Part shown: positions 42,128-49,948 of the stretch, one piece after another
Numbering within the stretch: position 1 is the stretch's first letter
How the letters are laid out: each line of letters opens with the position of its first letter
Assembly (NCBI GenBank): GCA_934527325.1
Contig: CAKTAG010000001.1
Coordinates: forward strand, 1 to 64,000
DNA from: an uncultured Candidatus Soleaferrea sp.
GTDB taxonomy: Bacteria; Bacillota; Clostridia; Oscillospirales; Ruminococcaceae
Direction of reading: 5' to 3'
Length of the DNA stretch: 64,000 bases
Made by a program: the position numbers and the translations under genes
The notes under the pieces: generated by a model
Seen by the model: the letters and a program-made list of their open reading frames with translations, nothing else
The model's database searches: none
Told to the model about the DNA's origin: nothing

Positions 42128-42525
42128 TTATGAATTTAAGTCATAAAAAGATAGGTGATTATGGCGAAAGGGTATGTAAGAACTATTTAATGAAGTTAGG
42201 GTATAATATATTAGAGCTAAATTATAGTTCTAGATATGGAGAAATAGATATTATAGCTAGCAAGGGTGAATATCTAGCTTTTGTAGAAGTAAAAACTAGG
42301 GCTAAAAATTCTATAGTGAAAGGTTGTGAAGCTGTTAATAAAAGTAAAATGTTAAAAATTATAAAAACAGCATATCAGTATTTACAATTTTTTAATTTAG
42401 ATTTACAACCAAGGTTTGATGTTTGCGAAATTTACATTTATAAAAATGTAGTAGTAGATAAAATAAATTATATAAAAAATGCATTTAATTTAAATTCAGT
42501 GGGTGAATATAATTTAAATTTATAG
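42121..42525 (+). CDS. yraN: YraN family (UPF0102) endonuclease-like protein
   Basis: A 134-aa member of UPF0102, a predicted PD-(D/E)XK fold of unknown role, often next to rnhB. KKIGDYGERVCKNYLMKLGY, RYGEIDIIASKGEYLAFVEVKTR (Glu-Asp-EvK catalytic-like set) are diagnostic. ATG 42121 overlaps the rnhB end; ATG 42130 is an alternative start closer to the usual one. Confidence 0.88.
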   Translation: MLIMNLSHKKIGDYGERVCKNYLMKLGYNILELNYSSRYGEIDIIASKGEYLAFVEVKTRAKNSIVKGCEAVNKSKMLKIIKTAYQYLQFFNLDLQPRFDVCEIYIYKNVVVDKINYIKNAFNLNSVGEYNLNL

Positions 42526-42578
42526 TATTTTATAAAAATTGTATTTTAAAATTATTTTACTTAAAAAGGGGTATAGCA

Positions 42579-44342
42579 ATGAGAAAAACAAAAATAGTTT
42601 GTACATTAGGGCCAGCTACAGATAACGAGAAAGTTATAAAACAATTAATGTTAGCGGGTATGGATGTAGCAAGGTTTAATTTTTCACATCAAACTCATGA
42701 AATACATAAAAAAAGGTTTGATATGGTAAAAAAATTTAGAGAAGAACTTGGCTTACATGTTGCTACATTGTTAGATACAAAAGGACCAGAGATAAGGCTG
42801 GGGAAAATAAAGAATGATAAAGTAGAAATCGTTACAGGTGAAAAATTTATACTAACAACAGAAGAAGTTGTTGGTGATGAAAAAATAGCTACAATATCTT
42901 ACAAAAATTTACCGTTAGATATATCTGTAGGTACTACCATTTTAATAGATGATGGGTTAATAGGTTTAGAGGTTATTAAATTTGATGAAAAAAATATAGA
43001 GTGTAAAATTACTAACGGTGGAATAATTTCTAATAATAAGGGTGTTAATGTTCCTAATATTGCTTTATCTATGCCTTATGTTAGTGAGCAAGATAGAAAA
43101 GATATTATATTTGGTATAGAAAATGGATTTGATTTTATTGCAGCTTCGTTTGCAAGGTCGGCGCAAGACATTATGGATATTAGGCATGTTTTGAAAGAAC
43201 ATAAATGTTCTAATATAAATGTTATAGCTAAAATTGAAAATTCACAAGGTGTAGAAAATATAGATGAAATTTTGCGTGTATCTGATGGCATAATGGTTGC
43301 TCGTGGAGATATGGGTGTAGAAATTCCATTTGAAGAAATACCGGTTATTCAGAAAAAACTTATAAAAAAAGCTTACAATGCTAGCAAACAAGTTATTACT
43401 GCTACCCAAATGCTAGAATCTATGGTTAACAACCCAAGGCCTACTAGGGCAGAAACAACAGATGTGGCTAATGCAATTTATGATGGCACAAGTGCCATAA
43501 TGCTATCTGGAGAAACGGCAGCAGGTAAGTACCCTGTTAAAGCTGTTAAAACAATGGCATTAATAGCTAAAAGAACAGAAGAAGATATTGATTACCCAAA
43601 AAGGTTTAGAGCTTTGCAATTAGATGATTACCCAAGCGTAACTAATGCTATTTCGCATGCTTCTGTTACTACTTCTATAGATTTAGGTGCAGCTGCAATT
43701 ATAAATGTTACTAAATCTGGGGAAAGTGCTAGAATGATTTCACGGTACCGCCCATTAGCACCTATTATTGCTTGTTCACCACACGAAAAAGTTTGTAGGC
43801 AACTTAATATGTCTTGGGGAGTGCATCCGGTTTTAGTTGAAGAAAAAAATAGTACCGATGATTTGTTAGAACATGCGGTAGAAAGTGCTGGTAAATCTGG
43901 TTTAGTAAAAAATGGAGATTTAGTTGTGGTAACGGCAGGAATCCCTCTTGGAGTTCCTGGTACTACAAACTTGTTAAAAGTTCATACAGTTGGCCATGTT
44001 TTGGTTTCTGGAATAGGGGTAACACATAGAGCTTCGGTAGGTAACTTATGTGTATGTAGTAGTGAAGATGATGCTTTAAAACATTTTAAAACAGGTGATA
44101 TATTAGTTATAAAGCAAACAAGTAATAATATTTTAGACTTAATGAAAAATGCAAGTGGAATTATTACAGAAGTTGATGGTTTTGATTCACATGCAGCAGT
44201 GGTAGGTTTAACCTTAGATATTCCGGTTATAGTTGGTGCTAAGGGTGCAACGAAAATATTAAAAAATAGTACACATGTAACCATGGATGCAATAAGAGGT
44301 TTAGTTTGTGGCTCATCTAATGATTCGTACTTTAAATTTTAG
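42579..44342 (+). CDS. pyk: Pyruvate kinase with C-terminal PEP-utiliser domain
   Basis: Pyk (587 aa) makes pyruvate and ATP from phosphoenolpyruvate. MRKTKIVCTLGPATDN, ARFNFSH, LLDTKGPEIRLG, and the signature VIAKIENSQGVENIDEIL followed by GDMGVEIPFEE, then TATQMLESM and PTRAETTDVANAIYDG. Residues from about 480 form the extra PEP-utiliser-like domain with DSHAAVVGLTLDIPVIVG, the long form of Bacillus and many Clostridia. No pfkA is adjacent. Confidence 0.97.
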   Translation: MRKTKIVCTLGPATDNEKVIKQLMLAGMDVARFNFSHQTHEIHKKRFDMVKKFREELGLHVATLLDTKGPEIRLGKIKNDKVEIVTGEKFILTTEEVVGDEKIATISYKNLPLDISVGTTILIDDGLIGLEVIKFDEKNIECKITNGGIISNNKGVNVPNIALSMPYVSEQDRKDIIFGIENGFDFIAASFARSAQDIMDIRHVLKEHKCSNINVIAKIENSQGVENIDEILRVSDGIMVARGDMGVEIPFEEIPVIQKKLIKKAYNASKQVITATQMLESMVNNPRPTRAETTDVANAIYDGTSAIMLSGETAAGKYPVKAVKTMALIAKRTEEDIDYPKRFRALQLDDYPSVTNAISHASVTTSIDLGAAAIINVTKSGESARMISRYRPLAPIIACSPHEKVCRQLNMSWGVHPVLVEEKNSTDDLLEHAVESAGKSGLVKNGDLVVVTAGIPLGVPGTTNLLKVHTVGHVLVSGIGVTHRASVGNLCVCSSEDDALKHFKTGDILVIKQTSNNILDLMKNASGIITEVDGFDSHAAVVGLTLDIPVIVGAKGATKILKNSTHVTMDAIRGLVCGSSNDSYFKF

Positions 44343-44444
44343 TAAAACAATTATTTTTGTTTTAAACTTATAATAATATTATTAAATAGATTTGTAAAAA
44401 TATTTGTTTAGTAAGTAAATAATTAGGAAAGGGCAAGTAAAAAA

Positions 44445-45179
44445 ATGTCCCAAAAAATATTTATTACATCTGGAAAAGGTGGGGTAGGGAAATCTACTGT
44501 TACGGCTTTGTTAGGTGCTGCATTGGCTTATTTAGGCAATAAAGTACTATTAATAGAATTAGATTTTGGCCTAAGGTCTTTAGATATAATTTTGGGAGTT
44601 CAAGATAAAGCAATTTTTGACCTCAATGATGTTTTAGTTGGTAAGTGTTCTATAGGTAAAGCTACAGTGGCTTGTGAATATTTACCAGAATTAAAACTTA
44701 TTTCTGCTTCGGCAGATTATTTTATTACGTTTAGTGAAGATGATTTAAAAAATTTATTTGAACAAATATCTAGTGAATATGATTATATTTTAATAGATTC
44801 TCCGGCAGGTATTGGTAGTAGTTTTAGAAAAGCACTTAGGTTAGTAGATAGAGCATTAATTGTTGTTACTCCAGATCCAATAGCTGTTAGAGATGCTTGT
44901 AAAGTTTCGCAAATATTATGTGATCACGGATTAACAGAGCAAAGGTTAGTAATTAACAAAGTAAAAGATAAATATGCTAAATTAGATATTTTGCCTGATT
45001 TAGATTTTGTTATTGATGGTGTTGGTGTAGGTTTAATAGCGGTTGTTCCAGACGATGTTAGTATAGTTAAGGCAACGTCTAAAGGTGAAAGGTTAAATAA
45101 AGATTCTATGGTTTGGAAAGTTTTTAATAGTTTAGCTAAACGAGTGATGGGTGAATATATTGCGTTAAATATAAAATAG
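44445..45179 (+). CDS. minD: MinD-like ParA-family ATPase lacking the membrane-targeting tail
   Basis: The 244-aa product has the deviant Walker A GKGGVGKST, LIELDFGLRSLDIILGV and DSPAGIGSSFRKAL, as in MinD, which with MinC (and MinE or DivIVA) keeps division at midcell. It ends at AKRVMGEYIALNIK, where MinD proteins normally continue with an amphipathic membrane-targeting helix. minC and minE are not in the window. An mgsA homologue follows; in Clostridium the order mreBCD-minCDE-rodA-mgsA is known, so this pair looks like a shrunken version. Assignment to MinD rather than another ParA-like ATPase is likely but not certain. Confidence 0.7.
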   Translation: MSQKIFITSGKGGVGKSTVTALLGAALAYLGNKVLLIELDFGLRSLDIILGVQDKAIFDLNDVLVGKCSIGKATVACEYLPELKLISASADYFITFSEDDLKNLFEQISSEYDYILIDSPAGIGSSFRKALRLVDRALIVVTPDPIAVRDACKVSQILCDHGLTEQRLVINKVKDKYAKLDILPDLDFVIDGVGVGLIAVVPDDVSIVKATSKGERLNKDSMVWKVFNSLAKRVMGEYIALNIK

Positions 45180-45213
45180 TAAATTAATTTAAAAGTAAGG
45201 GGAAGTAATAAAT

Positions 45214-45636
45214 ATGAATATAGCAATAACAGCAGCAGATAGTAAAAAAGAGTTGTTGGCGAGGTTTTGTTTGGCATATAAAGGTGTTTTGGCAAAACAT
45301 AGTATTTTTTGTACTTCAAGAACAGGTAGGTATATAGAAGACGCAACAGGGTTAGATGTTGTTTGTTTTTTAAGTGGTCCGCAAGGTGGGTACCAACAGT
45401 TAGCTTCTAAAATTGCATGCAATGAGGTAGACCTTGTTATTTATTTATTTGATCCGCTTTCTAACGAAAAAGATAATGAATCTTCTAAGTATGAGTTAAA
45501 TAGATTGTGTGATATATATGCTATACCTTTAGCAACAAATTTTTCTACAGCAGAAGCTTTGGTTTTAGGTTTAGATAGAGGGGATTTAAATTGGAGAATA
45601 TTTGTTAATCCATTGTTTAGAAAAAAAACTAGTTAG
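45214..45636 (+). CDS. Methylglyoxal-synthase-like protein, catalytic residues lost
   Basis: The 140-aa protein has the MGS fold signature: NIAITAADSKKELL, TGRYIEDATGLDV, FLSGPQGGYQQLASKI, VDLVIYLFDPL, and IPLATNFSTAEALVLG. MGS converts dihydroxyacetone phosphate to methylglyoxal. Compared by eye with E. coli MgsA, His19 is Ala8, the catalytic Asp71 of GGDQQ is Tyr60 (GGYQQ), and the HDPD motif with His98 and Asp101 is replaced by DNES. Asp20 (Asp9) and the DPL motif remain. The protein is therefore probably not a working synthase and may be a regulator or scaffold near MinD. Confidence 0.8.
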   Translation: MNIAITAADSKKELLARFCLAYKGVLAKHSIFCTSRTGRYIEDATGLDVVCFLSGPQGGYQQLASKIACNEVDLVIYLFDPLSNEKDNESSKYELNRLCDIYAIPLATNFSTAEALVLGLDRGDLNWRIFVNPLFRKKTS

Positions 45637-45679
45637 TTGAGTAAATAAAAAATAAAATCAATAATTTTTAATAGGTTAA

Positions 45680-45733
45680 TTCACCTTAAGTTAAAATGAA
45701 ATTTTTAGCATTTAACATAGGGTGGATTTTTTT
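45680..45733 (+). terminator. Terminator after the mgsA homologue
   Basis: A long imperfect stem (45680-45698 with about 45709-45726, with G-U pairs and one bulge) is followed by seven T. The rest of this 332-base gap holds an AT-rich stretch and a promoter. Confidence 0.75.
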
Positions 45734-45857
45734 GTGAAAGCATACGACGAAATAAGTAATTTATTTGAGCGGTAATTACATTTAATGAAATATAGCATAA
45801 AATAATTGTTGAATATTGAGATATTTTGCTGAATTTTGTTTTTTTATATTATAATTA

Positions 45858-45886
45858 TTGACATTATAGTAAATATAATATATAAT
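45858..45886 (+). promoter_or_regulatory. Consensus promoter for the paired secreted-protein genes
   Basis: TTGACA at 45858-45863 and TATAAT at 45881-45886 with a 17-base spacer, in a stretch almost free of G and C. The 5' leader is about 75 bases. Confidence 0.8.
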
Positions 45887-45942
45887 ATAAAATGTTAAAT
45901 TAATAAGTATTTAGCTAAATTTATTAATTATCAAAAAATTTA

Positions 45943-46064
45943 TTTGTAAAGGAAGTAAGCTTGTTAAAATGAAAGATATTAACGGATTAAAAAAAGTTTT
46001 AGATGTTTTTATAGCATCTCTTATGGCAATCTCTTGTGTTACTCCAGTTGTGGCATCTAGTGAG
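45943..46064 (+). repeat. 122-bp duplicated 5' region, copy 1
   Basis: The ribosome-binding region and signal-peptide codons are nearly identical to 47721-47842, with only a few differences (AAGTAAGC versus AAGAAAAC, and GTG versus ATG near the end). It marks gene duplication or recent conversion of the secretion signal. Confidence 0.9.
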
Positions 46065-47702
46065 TATGAAGATTTTGAAGTACCAGCTACAGCAACCCCT
46101 TCGGCAGCAACAGCAACTAGCGATGACCCATCAGCTAGAGATTGTGAAGTACCAGCAGCGGCAGCAGCAACTAGCGAAGTACCATCAGCTAGAGATTATG
46201 AAGTACCAGCAGCGGCAGCAGCAACTAGCGAAGTACCATCAGCTGAAGATTGTGAAGTACCAGCGGCAGCAGCAACAGCAGTAGAGGATAAAGTTAAATT
46301 GCACTTTAAATGTAATAAACCAGGTGTATTGAAAACTGATTATAAAGAAAGTGAATGTAGTTATTGTAATGCTAGGTTTGATTTGGGAGAAGTTGTTAAC
46401 AACGAATCTTTAATTTCAAAATCAGAGATAAAAGCTAAAAATTTAACTACAGGACAAGATGTTGTGTGTTATTGGGATCATGGAAGTTGGGGTTACTTTA
46501 TGATTGTAAATGCAAACCCAGGTGATGAATTGGAAGTAACTATTACATTGCCAGATAGTGATGATGAAGCACCAGCAGCGGCGGCAGCAGTAACTAGTGA
46601 TGGCCCATCAGCTAGAGATTGTGAAGTACCGGCTGCAGCTAGCGAAGTACCATCAGCTGAAGATTGTGAAGTACCGGCTGCAGCTAGCGAAGTACCATCA
46701 GCTGAAGATTATGAAGTACCAGCTGCAGCAGCAGCAGTAGCAGATAAAGTTAAAGTTGTTTTTAAATGTAATGTACCTGGTGCATTAGAAGTTGATAGTA
46801 AAGAAATAGATGTATATGGTGAGATATTAAATTTTGCTCCTGGAGCTGGTATAGTTAAAAATGGTTTTGATTTCCGAAACGCGGAGGAAATGGTTGGCCA
46901 GCAATGCATTGTTGAAATAAATAATGTTAGCAAAAAGATAAGCGTATTGCCATATGCAGGTGTAGAAGAAGTAGTTTTAAATATCACAGTAAGCATTCCA
47001 AATACAGTTGCAGTATGGCAAGATCCTAATTTGTTCCCTTTGTTAATTGCGCAACAGGCAGCAACAGGTGAATTACATATTCCTGCTGGTGTTGGGTTAA
47101 CGTATACAACTTTTGAGGGTATTGCTCCAGCTATATTGCAACAGTTTAGAACAATTGTATTTGATGGTGATGTAACCATTGAAAACGTAACAGATAGACC
47201 ATGTTTATATGATGGTCGAAGTGGTATTGGTGCATTTCGCGATTTTGAAAATTTAGAGAATTATATAGTAGTAGGTAGAGATTACAAAACAGATGAAGAG
47301 GTTAAGGCAAATGTTAGACAGGGGGAATTTTATTCTTATAACGGACTACTATGTAGGTATAGTGCAGTGCATGCAGGAAATCGAATACGAAACACTTATG
47401 CACTGTTAAGTTGCCCAAGAAATATGAATTTCCAATATGCAGTATTTGTGTTACCACAGCATATACAAACAATAGGTACATATGCAATAAGTAGTAATCC
47501 TCATATAAACTCTGTTGATGGAAGAAATATTATGTGTGCAATGAGGCGTGCAATGTTTAATTTGCAAAATCTTCAATCAGTTTTATGTAATATAAGTGAA
47601 CGAAGATGCAATAGTGTTATTGTAAACTGTCCTAATTTTAGAATGTCAAGTAGCAGCTCAAGCAGCTCTAGTAGCTCAAGTAGTAGTTCTGGAAGGTTCT
47701 AG
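45969..47702 (+). CDS. Secreted Ala/Pro-repeat protein with degenerate BspA-like LRR end and poly-Ser tail
   Basis: The 577-aa product starts with the signal peptide MKDINGLKKVLDVFIASLMA...VASS. Residues 35-100 and 205-260 are tandem units of the form PSARDCEVPAAAAATSEV, encoded by 45- to 54-bp DNA repeats, flanking a region with KVKLHFKCNKPGVL. From about residue 330 a domain shared with the next gene contains LHIPAGVGLTYTTFEGIAP, FRTIVFDGDVTIENV, IGAFRDFENLENYIV and LPQHIQTIGTYAISSNPHI, a worn BspA/LRR_5 pattern. It ends in 15 consecutive serines, then GRF. No LPXTG is present. Function unknown; surface or secreted binding protein by inference. Confidence 0.65.
   Translation: MKDINGLKKVLDVFIASLMAISCVTPVVASSEYEDFEVPATATPSAATATSDDPSARDCEVPAAAAATSEVPSARDYEVPAAAAATSEVPSAEDCEVPAAAATAVEDKVKLHFKCNKPGVLKTDYKESECSYCNARFDLGEVVNNESLISKSEIKAKNLTTGQDVVCYWDHGSWGYFMIVNANPGDELEVTITLPDSDDEAPAAAAAVTSDGPSARDCEVPAAASEVPSAEDCEVPAAASEVPSAEDYEVPAAAAAVADKVKVVFKCNVPGALEVDSKEIDVYGEILNFAPGAGIVKNGFDFRNAEEMVGQQCIVEINNVSKKISVLPYAGVEEVVLNITVSIPNTVAVWQDPNLFPLLIAQQAATGELHIPAGVGLTYTTFEGIAPAILQQFRTIVFDGDVTIENVTDRPCLYDGRSGIGAFRDFENLENYIVVGRDYKTDEEVKANVRQGEFYSYNGLLCRYSAVHAGNRIRNTYALLSCPRNMNFQYAVFVLPQHIQTIGTYAISSNPHINSVDGRNIMCAMRRAMFNLQNLQSVLCNISERRCNSVIVNCPNFRMSSSSSSSSSSSSSSSGRF
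46130..46290 (+). repeat. 54-bp tandem repeats in the secreted protein gene
   Basis: Units encoding SARD(C/Y)EVPAAAAATSEVP repeat about two and a half times. A related set with 45-bp units lies at 46600-46735. Both keep the frame. Confidence 0.8.
46600..46735 (+). repeat. 45-bp tandem repeats in the secreted protein gene
   Basis: Units encoding SAEDCEVPAAASEVP repeat three times with very few base differences, which points to recent expansion. Confidence 0.8.
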
Positions 47703-47720
47703 TAAAATAGAAAAAGTTTG

Positions 47721-47842
47721 TTTGTAAAGGAAGAAAACTTGTTAAAATGAAAGATATTAACGGATTAAAAAAAGTTTTAGATGTTTTTATAGCATCTCTT
47801 ATGGCAATCTCTTGTGTTACTCCAGTTATGGCATCTAGTGAG
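47721..47842 (+). repeat. 122-bp duplicated 5' region, copy 2
   Basis: Copy of 45943-46064 that carries the ribosome-binding site and signal peptide of the second paralogue. It lies 1778 bases away in direct orientation. Confidence 0.9.
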
Positions 47843-48907
47843 TGTGAAGAACCTCCACCTCCTTTTTTTGACTTGCCTAAGATGATTAGATTTGGAGAAT
47901 CAGCTGAAGATTGTGAAGTGCCAAAAACAGATAAATGTAGAGTTGTTTTTAAATGTAATGTACCTGATGCGTTAGAAGTTGATAGTAAAGAAATAAGTAC
48001 ACATTATAGTTTGTTAAATTTTACTCCTGGAGCTGGCATAATTAAAGATGGTTTTAGCTTTCAAAGTGTAGAACCTGCAAGTAGCCGAGAATGTTATTTT
48101 GAAAAACTTGATGAAAAAAGAGGTACAGTAAATGAGTATGAATTACGGCCGTATGGTAGAAGAAATTTATTTTTAGATGTTACGGTAAAAATTCCAAACA
48201 CAGTTGAAGCTTGGCAAGGTGTGAAAGAAATTCCAAATACAGCTGAAATATGGAATGAATCAGGATTATTACCTGGGTTAATTGCTCAACAGGCAGCAAA
48301 AGGGGATGTATTACATATTCCTGCTGGTGCTAAGTTAAAGTATACAACTTTTGATGGTATGGCTCCAGATACATTGCAAAGATTTAAAACAGTTGTATTT
48401 GATGGTGATGTAATCATTGATAAAATAACAAATAGACAAACTTTATATTATGGTAAGAGTGGTATTGGTGCATTTCGCGAATTTAAGAATTTAGAGAATT
48501 ATATAGTAGAGGGTAGAGATTACAAGACAGAGAAAGAGGCTTGGAACGAAGTTGATGAGCAGAAATGTGGTTGGGGGAAAGTAATAGTTTATTCTTATCA
48601 CGGACAATTATGTGCGTTAGGTTACGTAAACGAAAATCGCTACGATTCAAGGAAGTTTCCTGCTTATGCATTATTAAGTTGCCCAAAAAACATGAAATTC
48701 AAAGATTCGGTATTTGTGCTTCCAGGGCATATACAAACAATAGGTGCATATGCAATAAGTGGTAATCCTAATATAGAGTGTGTTGATGCAAGAAAGATTA
48801 AACATACAATCAGGCATGCAATATTTGATTTACCAAATCTTCGAACAGTATATACAGAGAGATGTTACCGTATAGATGTTGTAAATTGTCCTAATTATGT
48901 TTTTTAA
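47747..48907 (+). CDS. Secreted paralogue with degenerate BspA-like LRR domain
   Basis: The 386-aa product has the same signal peptide as its upstream neighbour but lacks the Ala/Pro repeats and the serine tail. The shared parts are KCRVVFKCNVPDALEVDSKE, LHIPAGAKLKYTTFDGMAP, FKTVVFDGDVIIDKI, IGAFREFKNLENYIVEG and LPGHIQTIGAYAISGNPNI. A local repeat of KIPNTVEAWQGV and EIPNTAEIWNES near residue 150 is specific to it. Forty-four bases separate the genes without a terminator, so they form one transcript. AAAGGAAG lies about 14 bases from ATG, a long spacing shared by both copies. Function unknown. Confidence 0.65.
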   Translation: MKDINGLKKVLDVFIASLMAISCVTPVMASSECEEPPPPFFDLPKMIRFGESAEDCEVPKTDKCRVVFKCNVPDALEVDSKEISTHYSLLNFTPGAGIIKDGFSFQSVEPASSRECYFEKLDEKRGTVNEYELRPYGRRNLFLDVTVKIPNTVEAWQGVKEIPNTAEIWNESGLLPGLIAQQAAKGDVLHIPAGAKLKYTTFDGMAPDTLQRFKTVVFDGDVIIDKITNRQTLYYGKSGIGAFREFKNLENYIVEGRDYKTEKEAWNEVDEQKCGWGKVIVYSYHGQLCALGYVNENRYDSRKFPAYALLSCPKNMKFKDSVFVLPGHIQTIGAYAISGNPNIECVDARKIKHTIRHAIFDLPNLRTVYTERCYRIDVVNCPNYVF

Positions 48908-48952
48908 AATCAGATTTAAAAATTTAAAATATACAATAAATAATATATAAGT

Positions 48953-48988
48953 AAAAAACACTACTTTTTAATAAAGTGGTGTTTTTTT
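48953..48988 (+). terminator. Terminator of the secreted-protein pair
   Basis: A 15-bp stem with one G-U pair (48953-48967 with 48973-48987) and a T7 run. Confidence 0.85.
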
Positions 48989-49008
48989 AACTACTTGTGG
49001 TTGTCAGG

Positions 49009-49115
49009 CCTGTTCAAATGGCTTTTAGCACTGCTAGTAATCATACAATTATAGTGTTGAACAAACCACTGGCTTAGCTGGTGGTTTTGGTTTAAGTGTA
49101 AAAAAGGTGGTATGA
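49009..49115. other. Unassigned hairpin-rich stretch, possible remnant of an IS200/IS605-type end
   Basis: GTTCAA near 49014 and TTGAAC near 49066 form an inverted pair, and AAACCAC near 49071 pairs with GTGGTTT near 49089, giving a GC-rich CCACTGGCTTAGCTGGTGG hairpin. Such subterminal palindromes occur at ends of IS200/IS605 elements. No transposase ORF is nearby, so at most this is a relic. The stretch is part of a 408-base gap that also holds a terminator, an operator-like repeat and a promoter. Confidence 0.25.
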
Positions 49116-49185
49116 ATACATTGTGTTGGTAGAGATTTTAACCAAAAGTGACAATTTAAATTGTATATATTTTATTTAAATTGTA

Positions 49186-49227
49186 CAACATGTAAAATAT
49201 TGTTATTGTGGAATATTTTACATGTTG
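49186..49227. promoter_or_regulatory. Perfect 16-bp inverted repeat overlapping the -35 box (operator candidate)
   Basis: CAACATGTAAAATATT at 49186-49201 is exactly repeated in reverse complement at 49212-49227 with a 10-base centre. The right arm ends inside the TTGACA of the next promoter. No T tract follows, so it is not a terminator. The layout suits a dimeric repressor or activator site controlling the small secreted protein. Confidence 0.6.
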
Positions 49228-49253
49228 ACATGGTTTTTAATGTGTAATATACT
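49225..49253 (+). promoter_or_regulatory. Promoter of the small secreted protein gene
   Basis: TTGACA at 49225-49230 and TATACT at 49248-49253 with a 17-base spacer, 63 bases upstream of the ATG. Confidence 0.8.
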
Positions 49254-49315
49254 ATATTATAGTGTATTTTTAATTAAATTAATATTTTAGCAGTTAAAAA
49301 AGGAGGGGTGTTCAA

Positions 49316-49732
49316 ATGAATTTAAATATGAATTGCTGTAAAAAAATATTCAATGTATTTTTAGTTTTATTTGTAGTAATTTATTGTTGTGTACCTGTTT
49401 TAGCATCTAGTAACAGTAATGGAATGGTGCAAAATTTTGGTGTTGAAGATGTTGCTAGTAGTAAACAGCGTTATAGTATTAGGTTTATAAATAATAATAG
49501 TTATTCAGTTGAGCTATTTGGTGCATCGCAAGATATTGTAATGAAAGAAGAAAATAGCATTATAAATTTAAACATATTATTAAAAACAGATGAAAAACAT
49601 AAAGTTACACATTATAAAATAATAATAGAAGATGAATTAAACTTTTGCACAATAGATAAGAAAGCTGCTGCTAGATTTAAAATGCCTAGAAATAATATAA
49701 TAGTAATTCCTATTTTTAATAGCGTAAAATAG
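49316..49732 (+). CDS. Small secreted protein of unknown function
   Basis: The 138-aa product has a clear signal peptide (CCKKIFNVFLVLFVVIYCCV, then VPVLASS, similar in its cleavage region to the preceding secreted pair). The mature part is about 105 residues, with alternating strands (RYSIRFINNNSYSVELFG; HKVTHYKIIIEDELNF) and a C-terminal FKMPRNNIIVIPIF. No family is recognised. AGGAGG with good spacing predicts strong translation, and the promoter is overlapped by a perfect inverted repeat. It may be a surface or effector-like beta protein; this is inference. Confidence 0.6.
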   Translation: MNLNMNCCKKIFNVFLVLFVVIYCCVPVLASSNSNGMVQNFGVEDVASSKQRYSIRFINNNSYSVELFGASQDIVMKEENSIINLNILLKTDEKHKVTHYKIIIEDELNFCTIDKKAAARFKMPRNNIIVIPIFNSVK

Positions 49733-49827
49733 CACAAAAGTTTGTATAAAAAATAAAACATTAACAATTGGCAGAATGTAGAAAAATAAATTCTAAAAGT
49801 AGATTTTGTTATTAAATTTATTTTTGG

Positions 49828-49859
49828 AATTTATTTTGTTTTTGCAAAGTAAATTTTTT
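49828..49859 (+). terminator. Terminator after the small secreted protein
   Basis: An 11-bp stem with one G-U pair (49828-49838 with 49845-49855) running into six T. Confidence 0.6.
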
Positions 49860-49948
49860 CATAACTCTTGAATTTTATAGTGTGATAAGCTATAATATTA
49901 ATTGAATTAAATAGATTTTGTTTATTAATAGAAAGGGTTTGTTTTGTA

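Noticed and set aside
46036..46284. Gln-rich +1 open frame inside the Ala/Pro-repeat gene
   Set aside because: It is the frame-shifted reading of the GCA-rich tandem repeats, with no ribosome-binding site.
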